A stretch of DNA of 64,000 nucleotides, taken from assembly GCA_030532515.1 (NCBI GenBank), contig JAUNKY010000007.1:1-64000 (forward strand), written 5' to 3'. The translations under genes were made by a program, and so were the position numbers. The stretch comes from Actinomycetaceae bacterium (GTDB lineage: Bacteria; Actinomycetota; Actinomycetes; Actinomycetales; Actinomycetaceae). The notes under the pieces were generated by a model. The model was not told the origin of the DNA. It was given only the letters and a program-made list of their open reading frames with translations, and made no database searches. Below, piece after piece: positions 16,497 through 25,664 of the stretch (position 1 is the stretch's first letter; every line of letters starts with the position of its first letter).

Positions 16497-18950
16497 CTAC
16501 TTAAACCGGCGCAGACGCAACGAATTCGAAACCACCAAAACGGAAGAACAAGCCATAGCCGCCCCCGCAATCATCGGATTCAACAATCCCGCGACCGCCA
16601 GTGGAATCGCCGCCACGTTGTACGCGAAAGCCCAGAAAAGATTCTGTTTAATCACCCGCAACGTCGCCCGCGAAATCCGAATCGCAGTGGGTACGCTCCC
16701 CAAATCCGCACCCACCAGCGTGATATCGGAAGCCTCAATCGCAGTATCGGTACCGGAACCCATCGCGATCCCCAGCCCCTGCACGCCAGCTTGAGCAAGC
16801 GCCGCCGCATCATTCACGCCGTCACCAACCATCGCCACAACTCGGCCCTCTGCCTGCAGCCGAGCCACATGGTCGCGTTTTTCGGCGGGTAACACCTGCG
16901 CGTAAACTTCCGAAATCCCCACGGCAGCAGCTACTTTTTGCGCGGACAGCTGGTTATCTCCAGTGAGCATAATCGGAGTAATCCCCAGCTCTCGCAGCTG
17001 CGTGATCGCCTGCGCGCTGGTGGGCTTCACCTGGTCAGAAATCAGATAAACCCCCAGCATTTGCTTCGCCGCGGTCGGTAGGATTCCCAAAATATCCGCC
17101 GCATTCTCCCATTCGGCGTGGGCAGTGAGGGTTGGCTGCGCGGCATCATTTTTCATTTCGAGGGCGCCTTGTGAAAGCACTTTAGCACCGTAACCGGCTT
17201 TTTCAACTGTGCTAACCAGCTCAGCTGCAGCGTCTGCGAACTGCTGTGCGGGTAAGGTAATCCGAGCAGTTTCCGTTGCCAGATTAACTTGCGCACAAAC
17301 GCCGGGTAGCTTTTCTAACTTTCTTTCCACGCGGCGCACACAGGAAGCACAGGTCATTCCCTGGACAGAAAGTTCGACTACTAGCTGCGGAGCGTAACTC
17401 GCCGACTCTAATACCTGCGGCGTGTTACGCTCCGTGGAAGAAACTTCCATTTCAGGTAAATCAGAAAGCTGCACAGCCCCCACGGCAACCACGGTGGCCC
17501 CTTGGGAGTATCCGGCTTGTAGAGTCTGGCGCCAAGCAGCTAAATCAAAACCCAGTTCAGCCAGGAATTTTTCACTGCCGACGAAAACTCGTTGCTCACC
17601 CACTGTTGCAGAAGCGCCAAAACCTGCGTGGTTATAGAAGTCAGTAGCTGAAAGCTCAGCAACTGAGTGCGGCGTGTTACGCTCCGCTACAAGAAGTGCG
17701 TGGTGATCGACAATTGCCTTTGCGATCGGATGCGAAGCAGCAGATTCAACTGCCGCTGCCAAAGCGGCTACTGAAAGCTCAGACTCACCGCCCTCGGCAG
17801 GAGAATCAAAATCATTCGGCGCAGAAGTAACGAAACTTGCCACCTGCATTTTCCCAGAAGTGATCGTTCCCGTCTTATCCAGCAAAATCGTGTCGATCTG
17901 CCGGGTCGATTCAAGAATCTCAGGCCCCTTGATAACTATCCCCAGCTGCGAAGCCCGGCCAGAACCCACCAATAGCGCAGTTGGCGTTGCCAACCCCAAC
18001 GCGCACGGGCAGGCAATCACTAAAACGGCTACTGCCGCAGTAAAAGCTGCCTGAGTGGAGGCACCAGCCAGCAACCACCCAGCCAAAGTCAATGCTGAAA
18101 TCAGCAGCACTACCGGCACAAACACCCCTGAAACTCGGTCAGCAAGCCGCTGCACCGGAGCTTTCCCCAGCTGCGCTGCCGTTACCAATTCGCCGATCTG
18201 CGCTAAAGTCGTTTCCGCCCCCACCTTGGTGAGGCGCACCTCTAACACCCCGTCGGTATTGATGGTGCCCCCGGTGACCGGATCTCCCACAGACACAAAA
18301 ACCGGCAGCGTTTCGCCCGTTAACAAAGAGGTATCCACCGCAGCAGAGCCAGACGAAACCACCCCATCGGCAGGTATTTTTTCGCCCGGGCGCACCAAAA
18401 CTAAGTCATTGACCGCTAAATCCTGCGCCGGAATCTCTTGCAAACTTCCGTCAGTGCCAATGCGCACGGCAGATTTCGCTCCGAGCTCAAGTAAAGTTCG
18501 TAAGGCATCGCCGGCTTGCGCGCGCGTATAGCTCTCCGCGTAGCGCCCCGCTAAAAGGAACGTCGTTACCACCGCCGCTGTTTCGAAATACAACTCGGGA
18601 TGGCCCGAAGCATGTTGCGGCAGGAACGACATGTGCATGACGTGCCCCCAGGCACCGGCTTCGGTGAAGAAAAGCGCCCACAGTGACCAACCCATGGCGG
18701 CGATTACGCCCAGGGATACCAGTGTGTCCATTGTTGAACCGCCGTGGCGGCCAGCTTGAAACGCCGCGCGGTGGAACGGCCATGCTCCCCAGGTGGCTAC
18801 CGGGGTGGCTAAACTGGCGACCACCCACTGCCAGCCTGGAAACTGCAAGGCTGGGATCATGGAAATTAACATGACAGGTATGGTTAAGACGCTGGAAATC
18901 AGCAGTCGATTTCGCAGTTCTGTCGCGCGCTGCACCGGGGGAGTGGACAT
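16497..18950 (-). CDS. copA: Copper-type P1B ATPase with a metal-binding domain inserted before the P-domain
   Basis: This 817-residue heavy-metal P-type ATPase has TGE near residue 208, the CPC membrane motif near 315, DKTG near 357, the HP locus near 408, TGDN near 663 and GDGVND near 711. The last helix pair carries the Cu(I) signatures YN and [12 protein letters not shown]. It should export Cu(I). The usual N-terminal HMA domain is absent. Instead an HMA domain with GMTCASC (about residues 523-590) sits between the N-domain and the second half of the P-domain. Palindromic-element sequence is read in frame twice: VAERNTPHS near residue 422, and TERNTPQ...SASYAPQ near 507-522, directly before the HMA insert. 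All catalytic motifs are intact. A CopZ-like gene lies upstream on the same strand. Confidence 0.93.
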   Translation of the reverse strand: MSTPPVQRATELRNRLLISSVLTIPVMLISMIPALQFPGWQWVVASLATPVATWGAWPFHRAAFQAGRHGGSTMDTLVSLGVIAAMGWSLWALFFTEAGAWGHVMHMSFLPQHASGHPELYFETAAVVTTFLLAGRYAESYTRAQAGDALRTLLELGAKSAVRIGTDGSLQEIPAQDLAVNDLVLVRPGEKIPADGVVSSGSAAVDTSLLTGETLPVFVSVGDPVTGGTINTDGVLEVRLTKVGAETTLAQIGELVTAAQLGKAPVQRLADRVSGVFVPVVLLISALTLAGWLLAGASTQAAFTAAVAVLVIACPCALGLATPTALLVGSGRASQLGIVIKGPEILESTRQIDTILLDKTGTITSGKMQVASFVTSAPNDFDSPAEGGESELSVAALAAAVESAASHPIAKAIVDHHALLVAERNTPHSVAELSATDFYNHAGFGASATVGEQRVFVGSEKFLAELGFDLAAWRQTLQAGYSQGATVVAVGAVQLSDLPEMEVSSTERNTPQVLESASYAPQLVVELSVQGMTCASCVRRVERKLEKLPGVCAQVNLATETARITLPAQQFADAAAELVSTVEKAGYGAKVLSQGALEMKNDAAQPTLTAHAEWENAADILGILPTAAKQMLGVYLISDQVKPTSAQAITQLRELGITPIMLTGDNQLSAQKVAAAVGISEVYAQVLPAEKRDHVARLQAEGRVVAMVGDGVNDAAALAQAGVQGLGIAMGSGTDTAIEASDITLVGADLGSVPTAIRISRATLRVIKQNLFWAFAYNVAAIPLAVAGLLNPMIAGAAMACSSVLVVSNSLRLRRFK
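17388..17434. repeat. Full palindromic element inside copA
   Basis: A complete 47-bp element (left arm ACTCGCC type, right arm ACACGCC type) is read through in the copA frame and encodes ERNTPQ...SASYAP. It forms the N-terminal edge of the inserted HMA domain. Confidence 0.92.
17669..17687. repeat. Half palindromic element inside copA
   Basis: A single arm GCGGCGTGTTACGCTCCGC is read in frame as AERNTPH within the nucleotide-binding domain, at a place where the family is variable in length. Confidence 0.85.
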
Positions 18951-19018
18951 GATCCTCCAATACTGTGTGGGTGCGTTACTTTGTGGGTTTTGCTGTGGGG
19001 AGATCGCCCCAGAATTCC

Positions 19019-19064
19019 CGGAGCGTAACTTGCCGAGATAAATGACTTCGGCGAGTTACGCTCC
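19019..19064. repeat. Palindromic element between copZ and copA
   Basis: A full element of the CTCGCC type, with one changed base in the left arm (CTTGCCGA) and a centre ATAAATGACT. It lies between two genes on the same strand that probably act together. Confidence 0.88.
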
Positions 19065-19095
19065 GCTGTGGAAAATAAGAAAGAGTCGCTAAAAA

Positions 19096-19329
19096 TTAGC
19101 GGGTAGCTACGGAAATCAGTTCGTAACCAGCCTCATCTACGGCAGCTTCCAAAGCTGCCTTTGAAATCTCAGCTGTAGCAGTGACTGTAGCTAAAGAAAA
19201 CGCTTCCTTACCGGCGTTGAGTTCAACTTCGACACCAGAAACGTCAGCGATTTCCTGGAGTTCTTCAGTAACCGAAGCGACGCAGTGTCCGCAAGTTAGG
19301 CCTTTAATTTCTAGCTGGTAGGTGCTCAT
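19096..19329 (-). CDS. copZ: Copper chaperone-like HMA protein (CopZ type)
   Basis: This 77-residue protein is one HMA (ferredoxin-like) metal-binding domain. The metal site GLTCGHC is at about residues 10-16, where CxxC binds Cu(I), and the family C-terminal AGYEL follows. It would deliver copper to the ATPase encoded downstream on the same strand, which lacks an N-terminal HMA domain. The 145-base gap between the two contains a palindromic element. The site reads TCGHC rather than the common TCxxC with Ser; copper is still the best guess. Confidence 0.88.
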   Translation of the reverse strand: MSTYQLEIKGLTCGHCVASVTEELQEIADVSGVEVELNAGKEAFSLATVTATAEISKAALEAAVDEAGYELISVATR

Positions 19330-19352
19330 TGGGATCCTTTCAAATAGTGTTT

Positions 19353-20642
19353 TTAGTGGTCAGTTGAAATGGCTTGGTCGGTAGCGGGCGCCGCTGCAAC
19401 AGGCGGGAGCTGGGTGAAAGTAACCAGTAGGGCGCCAATAAATGTAGTTAGTGGAATAGAAATGATTAATCCGATAGAGGCAATTAGGGTGCGGACAATT
19501 TCTTCTGCGATCTCGGCGGTTACCGCGATTTCTAAAAGCGGACGGTCCACCATCATAGCTAATAAAAGTGCTGGTAAAGCCGTTCCGGCGTATGCGAATG
19601 CAAGGGTGTAGACAGTGGAAGCAATATGGTCTCTACCAACTCGCATAGCGTGGGTGAAAAGCTGAGTCTTTCCCATCTTGGGATTGGCCGCATGTAGTTC
19701 CCAAACTGTAGAAGCCTGTGTAATCGTGACGTCATTTAAAGCGCCCAAGGCAGCGATGACAACTCCGCAAATAAGTAGCGATTGCAAGGAAACGTCTGGG
19801 AGGAATCCAAAGATTAGGCGTGATTCGTCAGTTGATCCCCCTGAGAGGTGCACTGCATTTACCTGCCAAAAAGCTAAGCCGACGGTAAGTGCCATTCCCC
19901 CGAAGGTTCCCAGTAAGGCTGTTGTGGTGCGAATAGAAATCCCGTGGGCAAAGTAGACGGAGGCAAAGAGCATTGCGGAAACACCGCTGAGGGTTACCAG
20001 CAGAGCAGATTTTCCTTCCATTAGTGCTGGCATCACGAAGTACACCAAGATCAAGATGGAAGCGGTTAAACCGGCGATCGCGGCCAGGCCGCGTAGGCGA
20101 GCTACGGCAATTACTAAAACGATATATAGCCCCAGCAAGATCAGTAGTGGATTGGTTCGTTCGATATCCCAAAAGACGTGGATAACTCCTTGAGTTCCGC
20201 CGGTTTCTGTGCGCAAGACACTGATTGCATCTCCAACAGAAATTACTGAGAACTTTTCAGGCGCAACCTGCAGTTGCACTTCTAAACCAGCCGAAGGACC
20301 TTCAAGGACCTTTGCGCACAGGGCAGAAGGAACCAGTCGATCCGTGTTTGGGATCGTGGTGTAGCCGGGAACGTTTGGTTGGTTTGGATCTGCCATTGTC
20401 GCATCTGAAACCGGGCAGTCTTTAATATCAAGGCTAATCACCTCAGCTTTTGCTACGGTCGTACCTTCAGCAAAAGGAGGAATACTGCCCACAGGAGAGT
20501 TTTCAGCTGATGGCCACAGCCATCCCATAGCCACTAGCGTGCACACCGCCAGAGGAACAACTAAGGCAGCTAAGATGATCCGGATTCGCCGCAGGCGCTG
20601 TTGAGGCAAATCAATTGCCCCGTGCTGGTGTGAATGCGTCAT
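19353..20642 (-). CDS. YibE/F-like membrane protein
   Basis: This protein of about 429 residues matches the YibE/F family, whose function is not known. It has an N-terminal membrane segment (about residues 20-42), an extracytoplasmic domain of about 120 residues, then about seven membrane helices with the conserved stretches ALGALNDVTITQAS and AYAGTALPALLLAM. I place the start at the ATG at 20642 (MTHSHQHG). The open frame continues upstream to 20987, but that part reads through palindromic elements (SACYAS, KRNTP, ERNTP) and has no family character. It ends 23 bases before copZ, so it may be the first gene of a yibE-copZ-copA unit. The His-rich N terminus (HSHQH) might touch metal, but that is speculative. 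Confidence 0.8.
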   Translation of the reverse strand: MTHSHQHGAIDLPQQRLRRIRIILAALVVPLAVCTLVAMGWLWPSAENSPVGSIPPFAEGTTVAKAEVISLDIKDCPVSDATMADPNQPNVPGYTTIPNTDRLVPSALCAKVLEGPSAGLEVQLQVAPEKFSVISVGDAISVLRTETGGTQGVIHVFWDIERTNPLLILLGLYIVLVIAVARLRGLAAIAGLTASILILVYFVMPALMEGKSALLVTLSGVSAMLFASVYFAHGISIRTTTALLGTFGGMALTVGLAFWQVNAVHLSGGSTDESRLIFGFLPDVSLQSLLICGVVIAALGALNDVTITQASTVWELHAANPKMGKTQLFTHAMRVGRDHIASTVYTLAFAYAGTALPALLLAMMVDRPLLEIAVTAEIAEEIVRTLIASIGLIISIPLTTFIGALLVTFTQLPPVAAAPATDQAISTDH

Positions 20643-20742
20643 GCATATAACTTTAGCAATAACTCTAATTTCCTTGCCGAGTAAGTAGAAGGATTGCCTG
20701 CTGGGAAAACTGGTGGTTTGCTTGCAAGCGGTTAAACGTAGG

Positions 20743-20836
20743 TTCGGCGTGTTACGCTCCACTGAAATCGGCGTGTTACGCTTCGCCAGAAGCGGGGAAG
20801 GTACCAGGCAATTTACCGAAGCGTAACACGCCGAAG
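20743..20836. repeat. Three palindromic-element arms in the 20643-20985 gap
   Basis: Arms lie at 20743-20760, 20768-20785 (one base changed) and 20817-20836 (opposite sense). They are followed by a CGCCCTCGG motif at 20848-20856. The 343-base gap lies between the divergent YibE/F gene and gpmA and must also hold both promoters. Confidence 0.88.
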
Positions 20837-20985
20837 TCATTTTCACCGCCCTCGGAAACCGGGCAAATCTTAACAAAGTAAACTTGCCCAAATGTCCCGG
20901 CCGGCGGCTTCGAAAATCCACTACAATAGAAACCGTGCGGGTTAAAACAACCCAAAAGAAAAAGCCGAAAATGAGAGGAATCCTC

Positions 20986-21720
20986 ATGACTTACAAGCTC
21001 GTACTGCTGCGTCACGGCCAGTCCGAATGGAACGCCCTGAACCTGTTCACCGGTTGGGTAGACGTGCCACTGTCCGACCTGGGCAAGGAAGAAGCCACCC
21101 ACGGCGGCGAACTGCTGAAGAAGGAAGGCATCCTGCCAGACGTTCTCTTCACCTCCATGCTGCGTCGCGCCATCATGACCGCTAACCTGGCTCTGGACGC
21201 ATGTGACCGTCACTGGATTCCAGTACAGCGCGACTGGCGTCTGAACGAACGCCACTACGGTGCTCTGCAGGGCAAGAACAAGAAGGAAATCCGCGACGAA
21301 TACGGTGACGACCAGTTCATGCTGTGGCGTCGTTCCTACGACACCCCACCACCAGCAATCGAACTGGGTTCTGAATTCTCTCAGGATACCGACCCACGCT
21401 ACGCCGGCGAACCAATCCCAGCTACCGAATGCTTGAAGGACGTTTTGGAACGCATGCTCCCTTACTGGGAAGAAACCATCGTTCCAGTAATCAAGACCGG
21501 CAAGACCGTAATGATCGCAGCTCACGGCAACTCCCTGCGTGCGATTGTGAAGCACTTGGACGGAATTTCTGACGAAGACATCGCAGAAGTAAACATCCCA
21601 ACTGGTATTCCATTGCTGTACGAACTGGATGAAAACTTGGTTCCAGTAAAGAAGGGTGGCACCTACCTGGATCCAGACGCACAGGCAAAGATTGACGCAG
21701 TTGCCAACCAGGGTAAGTGA
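20986..21720 (+). CDS. gpmA: 2,3-bisphosphoglycerate-dependent phosphoglycerate mutase
   Basis: This 244-residue dPGM interconverts 3- and 2-phosphoglycerate in glycolysis. The phospho-histidine motif [10 protein letters not shown] is at residues 7-16, GWVDVPLS follows, [12 protein letters not shown] lies near 85, and the second catalytic histidine is in AAHGNSLRA near 182. The start ATG at 20986 follows GAGGA by six bases; an upstream in-frame ATG at 20971 is less well placed. The codon choice is strongly biased (CTG, GTT, GAA), as expected for a highly expressed gene. A terminator follows at 21784. Confidence 0.97.
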   Translation: MTYKLVLLRHGQSEWNALNLFTGWVDVPLSDLGKEEATHGGELLKKEGILPDVLFTSMLRRAIMTANLALDACDRHWIPVQRDWRLNERHYGALQGKNKKEIRDEYGDDQFMLWRRSYDTPPPAIELGSEFSQDTDPRYAGEPIPATECLKDVLERMLPYWEETIVPVIKTGKTVMIAAHGNSLRAIVKHLDGISDEDIAEVNIPTGIPLLYELDENLVPVKKGGTYLDPDAQAKIDAVANQGK

Positions 21721-21783
21721 GCCCAGCTAACTAAATGGCCAGAGCGTTTAGCTGCGACCAGTTAGCTTAGTATTAAAGCCTTT

Positions 21784-21816
21784 GGTGGGGTACTCGGACT
21801 GAGTGCCCCACCTTTT
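21784..21816 (+). terminator. gpmA terminator
   Basis: A 12-bp stem (21784-21795 with 21801-21812, one G:U pair) closes on GGACT and is followed by TTTT. Confidence 0.88.
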
Positions 21817-21836
21817 GTATGTGGGTAACTTTCTTG

Positions 21837-21881
21837 GAGCGTAACTCGCCGAAGGTAATCAGGTCGCCAAGTTACGCTCCG
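21837..21881. repeat. Palindromic element upstream of carD
   Basis: A full element of the ACTCGCC type with a changed right arm (GTCGCCAAGTTACGCTCC), between the gpmA terminator and the carD promoter. Confidence 0.87.
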
Positions 21882-21953
21882 GTGAAAAGCCTATGGTTTG
21901 GATGGGGCAACTGGTAAACTTAAAGCAGTAATGTCAAGCGGCAGGAGGCCATC

Positions 21954-22472
21954 ATGACCTTACGAGTTGGTGAAACAATCGTGTACCCGCACCATGGAGC
22001 TGCGACGATCGAAGCGATTGATGTTCGAGAATTCAAAGGTGAAAAGCGAACCTACCTGACTCTGCGGGTGATCCAAGGGGATCTGACGATTCAAGTGCCT
22101 GCAGATAATGTTGAGCTGGTGGGCGCACGCGACGTGGTCGATGAGCAGGGTTTCCAAGCCGTCGTCGATATTTTGCATGAAGAAACCGGGGATGAACCTG
22201 TAATTTGGTCGCGCCGTTTCAAGCAGAACCAAGAGAAAATTGCTTCTGGCGATATTATTAGCATTGCACAAGTGGTTCGTGACTTAACTCGGCGCGAATC
22301 GTCACGTGGCTTATCCGCGGGTGAAAAGCGTATGCTAGCTAAGGCGCGTCAGATTCTTGCTTCCGAAGTTGTGTTAGCTAAAGGGATCGATCAGGCGCAG
22401 GCTGAAATCTGTTTGGATGAGATTCTGGAAACCCCACAGTCTGGTATACCAGATGCTGAAAGTGGCAAATAG
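21954..22472 (+). CDS. carD: CarD-family transcriptional regulator
   Basis: This 172-residue CarD-type protein has an N-terminal RNA-polymerase-interacting domain (Tudor-like, [19 protein letters not shown] at residues 4-22). A C-terminal helical domain with [21 protein letters not shown] carries the basic residues that contact the upstream edge of the transcription bubble. In mycobacteria CarD stabilises open complexes at rRNA and many other promoters. The ribosome site GGAGG is seven bases before the ATG. ispD follows at once, an arrangement that is common in actinobacteria. Confidence 0.95.
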   Translation: MTLRVGETIVYPHHGAATIEAIDVREFKGEKRTYLTLRVIQGDLTIQVPADNVELVGARDVVDEQGFQAVVDILHEETGDEPVIWSRRFKQNQEKIASGDIISIAQVVRDLTRRESSRGLSAGEKRMLAKARQILASEVVLAKGIDQAQAEICLDEILETPQSGIPDAESGK

Positions 22473-23267
22473 TTGACGAAAAAAGACATTTTTGCGGTTG
22501 TCACGGCCGCCGGGTCGGGCACTCGCCTGGGATATGCACAACCCAAAGCCCTGGTTCCATTGGTGGGAGTTACCCTGGTGGAACGCGCTGTAGAAACCTT
22601 TTTGAAACATCCGCGAGTTGCGGGGATAGTGGTTACAGCGCCCGCAGAAAGCCCGGTTTTTGAGCGGTTTGAGAAGCTTTTCGAGGGCGTTGCAGAAATC
22701 TTAGTAGTTCCCGGTGGAGCAACTCGGCAGGCTAGTGTATACCAAGGTTTGCTGGGTCTCTCAGTCCTTGCTGAACGACTGGGACTTGTCCATCGAATCA
22801 GTGAAACAAGCGTATTAATTCATGATGCGGCTCGTTGTCTAATGCCAGCTGAAGTGATTGACCGAGTAGCTTTGGCGCTGGAATCTAGTCGGGCTGTAAT
22901 CCCGGTGCTGCCGGTAGTTGATACCCTGACAACTTCGGTATACCAAGAGTTTGAGTGTGCCGGAGAAAGCGTAGACCGCTCCAAGCTCCGCGCTGTACAA
23001 ACCCCTCAGGGATTCAAGTACCCAACTATCCTGCTTGCTCACCAAAAAGCAGCATCCATACAAGCAGAACAATTTACCGACGATGCTTCACTAATGGAGC
23101 TAGTTGGAGAGTCGGTGCAGCTTGTGGAAGGTAGCGAACTGAGCCTTAAAATTACTACGCCCTTTGATTTAAGGGTTGCGAACTGTCTATTAGGTTTTGG
23201 GGGCGCCCTCGAGCAAACTAATGAAAGTGATGCCAGCCCGCCAATGCCTGCCAGCTCTCAACAGTGA
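22473..23267 (+). CDS. ispD: 2-C-methyl-D-erythritol 4-phosphate cytidylyltransferase
   Basis: This 264-residue IspD transfers CMP to MEP in the non-mevalonate isoprenoid pathway. The nucleotide-binding opening is VVTAAGSGTRLGYAQPKALVPL (family glycine-rich loop with Arg and Lys). VLIHDAARCLMP lies in the middle and the conserved AVQTPQGFKY near residue 173. The start TTG at 22473 follows the carD stop directly, with GTGGC/AGTG weakly matching a ribosome site, so it is coupled to carD. The last 25 or so residues are a Ser/Pro-rich tail beyond the family end. ispF is nearby but on the other strand, across an MFS gene. Confidence 0.95.
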   Translation: MTKKDIFAVVTAAGSGTRLGYAQPKALVPLVGVTLVERAVETFLKHPRVAGIVVTAPAESPVFERFEKLFEGVAEILVVPGGATRQASVYQGLLGLSVLAERLGLVHRISETSVLIHDAARCLMPAEVIDRVALALESSRAVIPVLPVVDTLTTSVYQEFECAGESVDRSKLRAVQTPQGFKYPTILLAHQKAASIQAEQFTDDASLMELVGESVQLVEGSELSLKITTPFDLRVANCLLGFGGALEQTNESDASPPMPASSQQ

Positions 23268-23381
23268 GAATTTGTCGCCATCTTGCGGAAAAAATCTCAC
23301 GGCGGGTTTTGGAAACTGATAAATCCGGTTTGTTAGGTAAATTTAGAAGAGCATTGTCATTGAAAAGTTGAAGGACAAGTA

Positions 23382-24764
23382 ATGAGCGCAGTAACAATTA
23401 CTGACAAAACTCCTGAGAATCAGCCAAAGAAAGGCAAGATCCTCAACAAAACCATCGTCTCCTGGGCAATCTGGGACTGGGGATCAGCAGCCTTCAATGC
23501 TGTCGCCACCACCTTCGTGTTCTCAACCTACCTGGTATCAGGGCTTTTCGGTGACCACGACGCATCTTCCATCAAACTATCTTGGGGCCTCACCGTAGCG
23601 GGTATCATCATCGCCCTCACCGCCCCCATTAGCGGCCAGCGCGCAGACCGCAAAGGGAAAGGCACCTTCTGGCTGGGAGCCAACTCTTTTATCGTATTCC
23701 TAGCACTGTTGGGCATGTTCTTCGTCCGCCCAAACTCTACCCTGGGTGTCGAAGGAGTTCTCTGGCTAGGTATCTTCCTAATCTCAGTCGGTAATATCTT
23801 CTTCGAATTCGCATCCGTAAACTACAACGCGATGCTCTCACGCATTTCCACCCCCGACACAATGGGGCGTGTTTCCGGCATCGGCTGGGCTTCTGGCTAC
23901 CTGGGTGGCATCATCTTACTGTTCATCCTGCTGGTGTTCTTCTTAGGGGACAACCCCATCATCTCTGTCGCAAAAGACGACGGTCTGCACGTACGCTTGG
24001 CGATGCTTGTAGCCGCTTTCTGGTTCGGCCTTTCCGCGTTACCAGTGCTTTTCGCACTTCCTGGACGCGCGGTTGAAGGGCACGAAAACGACGAAAAGGA
24101 AACCTTGCGCGACTCTTACAAGCGCCTGTGGAAGACCGTAAAACGTCTCTATGAAGAAGCACCGCACACTCTGTTCTTCCTCTTCGCATCCGCTATTTTC
24201 CGTGATGGTCTGGCTGGTGTCTTCACCTACGGCGCCATCTTAGCAGCCGTAACCTTCGGATTCACTCCCGGCGAAATCATCATCTTCGGGGTTGCCTCTA
24301 ACGTGGTAGCCGGCTTAGTAACCATCATCTTCGGCTGGGTCGACGACTTCTGGGGGCCAAAGCGAACTATTATGTTCTCTCTGTTCGTAATGGTGTCCAT
24401 GGGGCTGGTAGTCTTCTTCTTCCACGCGCAAGGCAAGACCGTTTTCTGGATCGCAGGCTTAACGTTGGCAGCTTTCGTAGGCCCCGCGCAGTCGGCATCA
24501 CGTTCTTTCCTAGGGCGGGTTATCCCAGCTGGACGTGAGGGCGAAGTCTTTGGGCTCTACGCTACTACCGGCCGCGCCGTATCCTTCTTGGCACCGGCAA
24601 TGTACGGTCTGAGTGTAACCTTCGGCAAGTACCTGGTACCCGAAGGTGAATCTGCAACCCACTTCGGCATCCTTGGTATCGTCATGATCCTGCTGGTAGG
24701 TATGCTCATGTTGATTCCAGTTAAGGAAGAGCACGCTCACCTAGATACTTTCGACGGAAAGTAG
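23382..24764 (+). CDS. MFS transporter, UMF1/Atg22-like family
   Basis: This 460-residue permease has about 12 hydrophobic helices. The opening, SWAIWDWGSAAFNAV...VFSTYL, matches the Atg22/UMF1 branch (pattern YDWANSAF...VFPxYF). A central cytosolic loop of about 45 charged residues follows helix 6. Yeast Atg22 exports amino acids from the vacuole; bacterial substrates are not known. The start ATG at 23382 follows AGGACAAGTA. It stands alone, with convergent ispF after it and a palindromic element between. Confidence 0.85.
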   Translation: MSAVTITDKTPENQPKKGKILNKTIVSWAIWDWGSAAFNAVATTFVFSTYLVSGLFGDHDASSIKLSWGLTVAGIIIALTAPISGQRADRKGKGTFWLGANSFIVFLALLGMFFVRPNSTLGVEGVLWLGIFLISVGNIFFEFASVNYNAMLSRISTPDTMGRVSGIGWASGYLGGIILLFILLVFFLGDNPIISVAKDDGLHVRLAMLVAAFWFGLSALPVLFALPGRAVEGHENDEKETLRDSYKRLWKTVKRLYEEAPHTLFFLFASAIFRDGLAGVFTYGAILAAVTFGFTPGEIIIFGVASNVVAGLVTIIFGWVDDFWGPKRTIMFSLFVMVSMGLVVFFFHAQGKTVFWIAGLTLAAFVGPAQSASRSFLGRVIPAGREGEVFGLYATTGRAVSFLAPAMYGLSVTFGKYLVPEGESATHFGILGIVMILLVGMLMLIPVKEEHAHLDTFDGK

Positions 24765-24870
24765 TAGCTTCAGACGGAAAAATAGATACTCAAGGCAAGC
24801 AGCCTGTAGCTTGAAGCAAGTCAGCAGGTAACTAGCACTGCTTAGAAGCCGTCTTTTAACTAAATAAACT

Positions 24871-24920
24871 TCGGAGCGTAACACGCTGGGACAACTGTCC
24901 TCGGCGTGTTACGCTCCGAA
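24871..24920. repeat. Palindromic element between convergent genes
   Basis: Arms CGGAGCGTAACACGCTGG and TCGGCGTGTTACGCTCCGAA flank a short centre, between the ends of the MFS gene and ispF. No separate T-tailed terminator was seen here, so its hairpin may serve as one. Confidence 0.87.
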
Positions 24921-24935
24921 GTTATTGAAAGCTTT

Positions 24936-25424
24936 TTAACGAGCTAAAAGCGCTGAAGCTATTCCCATCAGACCTTCGCCGCGTCCGGCAAATCCTAGGT
25001 GATCAGTAGTTGAAGCCCCAAAGTTTACTGGTGCGCCGATGATTTCCTCTAGCCGAGACTGTGCCTCTAAACGCCGAGAACCAATACGAGGGCGGTTGCC
25101 AAGTACCTGGACCGAAACTGAAAGGATTCGCCAACCGTCCTCGGAAATAATTCGTAAGGTTTCTTGGAGCAGTGCTTCGCCTGAAGCACCCGCCCATTCG
25201 GGACGAGAAGTGCCAAAATGTGTGCCTAAATCACCTAAACCAGCGGCAGCAAAAAGTGCGTCGCAACAGGCATGAGCTACAACGTCAGCGTCAGAATGCC
25301 CTTCTAAACCAACTTCACCAGGCCATTCCAAGCAAGCCAGCCACATAGGGCGCCCCGAGTCCGGGGCAGCAAAAGCGTGCACGTCCGTGCCAATACCAGT
25401 TCGTAATTCAGGAAAAGTACTCAT
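24936..25424 (-). CDS. ispF: 2-C-methyl-D-erythritol 2,4-cyclodiphosphate synthase
   Basis: This 162-residue IspF closes the cyclodiphosphate in the MEP isoprenoid pathway. The zinc ligands are visible in GIGTDVHAF (Asp and His, residues 11-19) and [13 protein letters not shown]. The family block GDLGTHFG lies near residue 70, and [10 protein letters not shown] closes the protein. The length is normal. It is apart from ispD, on the opposite strand, after an intervening MFS gene. The start ATG at 25424 has no strong ribosome site. Confidence 0.95.
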   Translation of the reverse strand: MSTFPELRTGIGTDVHAFAAPDSGRPMWLACLEWPGEVGLEGHSDADVVAHACCDALFAAAGLGDLGTHFGTSRPEWAGASGEALLQETLRIISEDGWRILSVSVQVLGNRPRIGSRRLEAQSRLEEIIGAPVNFGASTTDHLGFAGRGEGLMGIASALLAR

Positions 25425-25498
25425 AGCAACGATTCTAAGCTATTGCGGAACTTGGTAGGTGAATACTTTTCGCCCCGGCACGCGTTCCCCTCCCATAG

Positions 25499-25575
25499 CG
25501 GAGCGTAACTCGCCGCAGGAAACGTCCCCGGCGAGTTACGCTTCGGCAAATGGGTTCGGCGAGTTACGCTTCGGC
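25499..25575. repeat. Palindromic-element pair upstream of cysS
   Basis: A full ACTCGCC-type element at 25499-25545 (right arm CGCTTCGG) is followed by another same-sense arm at 25556-25575. It lies between divergent ispF and cysS. Confidence 0.88.
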
Positions 25576-25664
25576 AATAAAGAGAGAAAGAAAGAGAACT
25601 GCAACAACGCTAGATAGAGGCGTAGAGGTAGAACTTAACTGCGCAAATCAGCTAATCTTGAAGT

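Noticed and set aside
20643..20987. N-terminal extension of the YibE/F protein by 115 residues
   Set aside because: The extension translates palindromic elements (SACYAS, KRNTP, ERNTP) and has no family match. The ATG at 20642 gives the expected N terminus.
20776..21555. A 259-codon frame antisense to gpmA
   Set aside because: A mirror of a highly biased gene; it also runs through palindromic elements and lacks protein-like composition.
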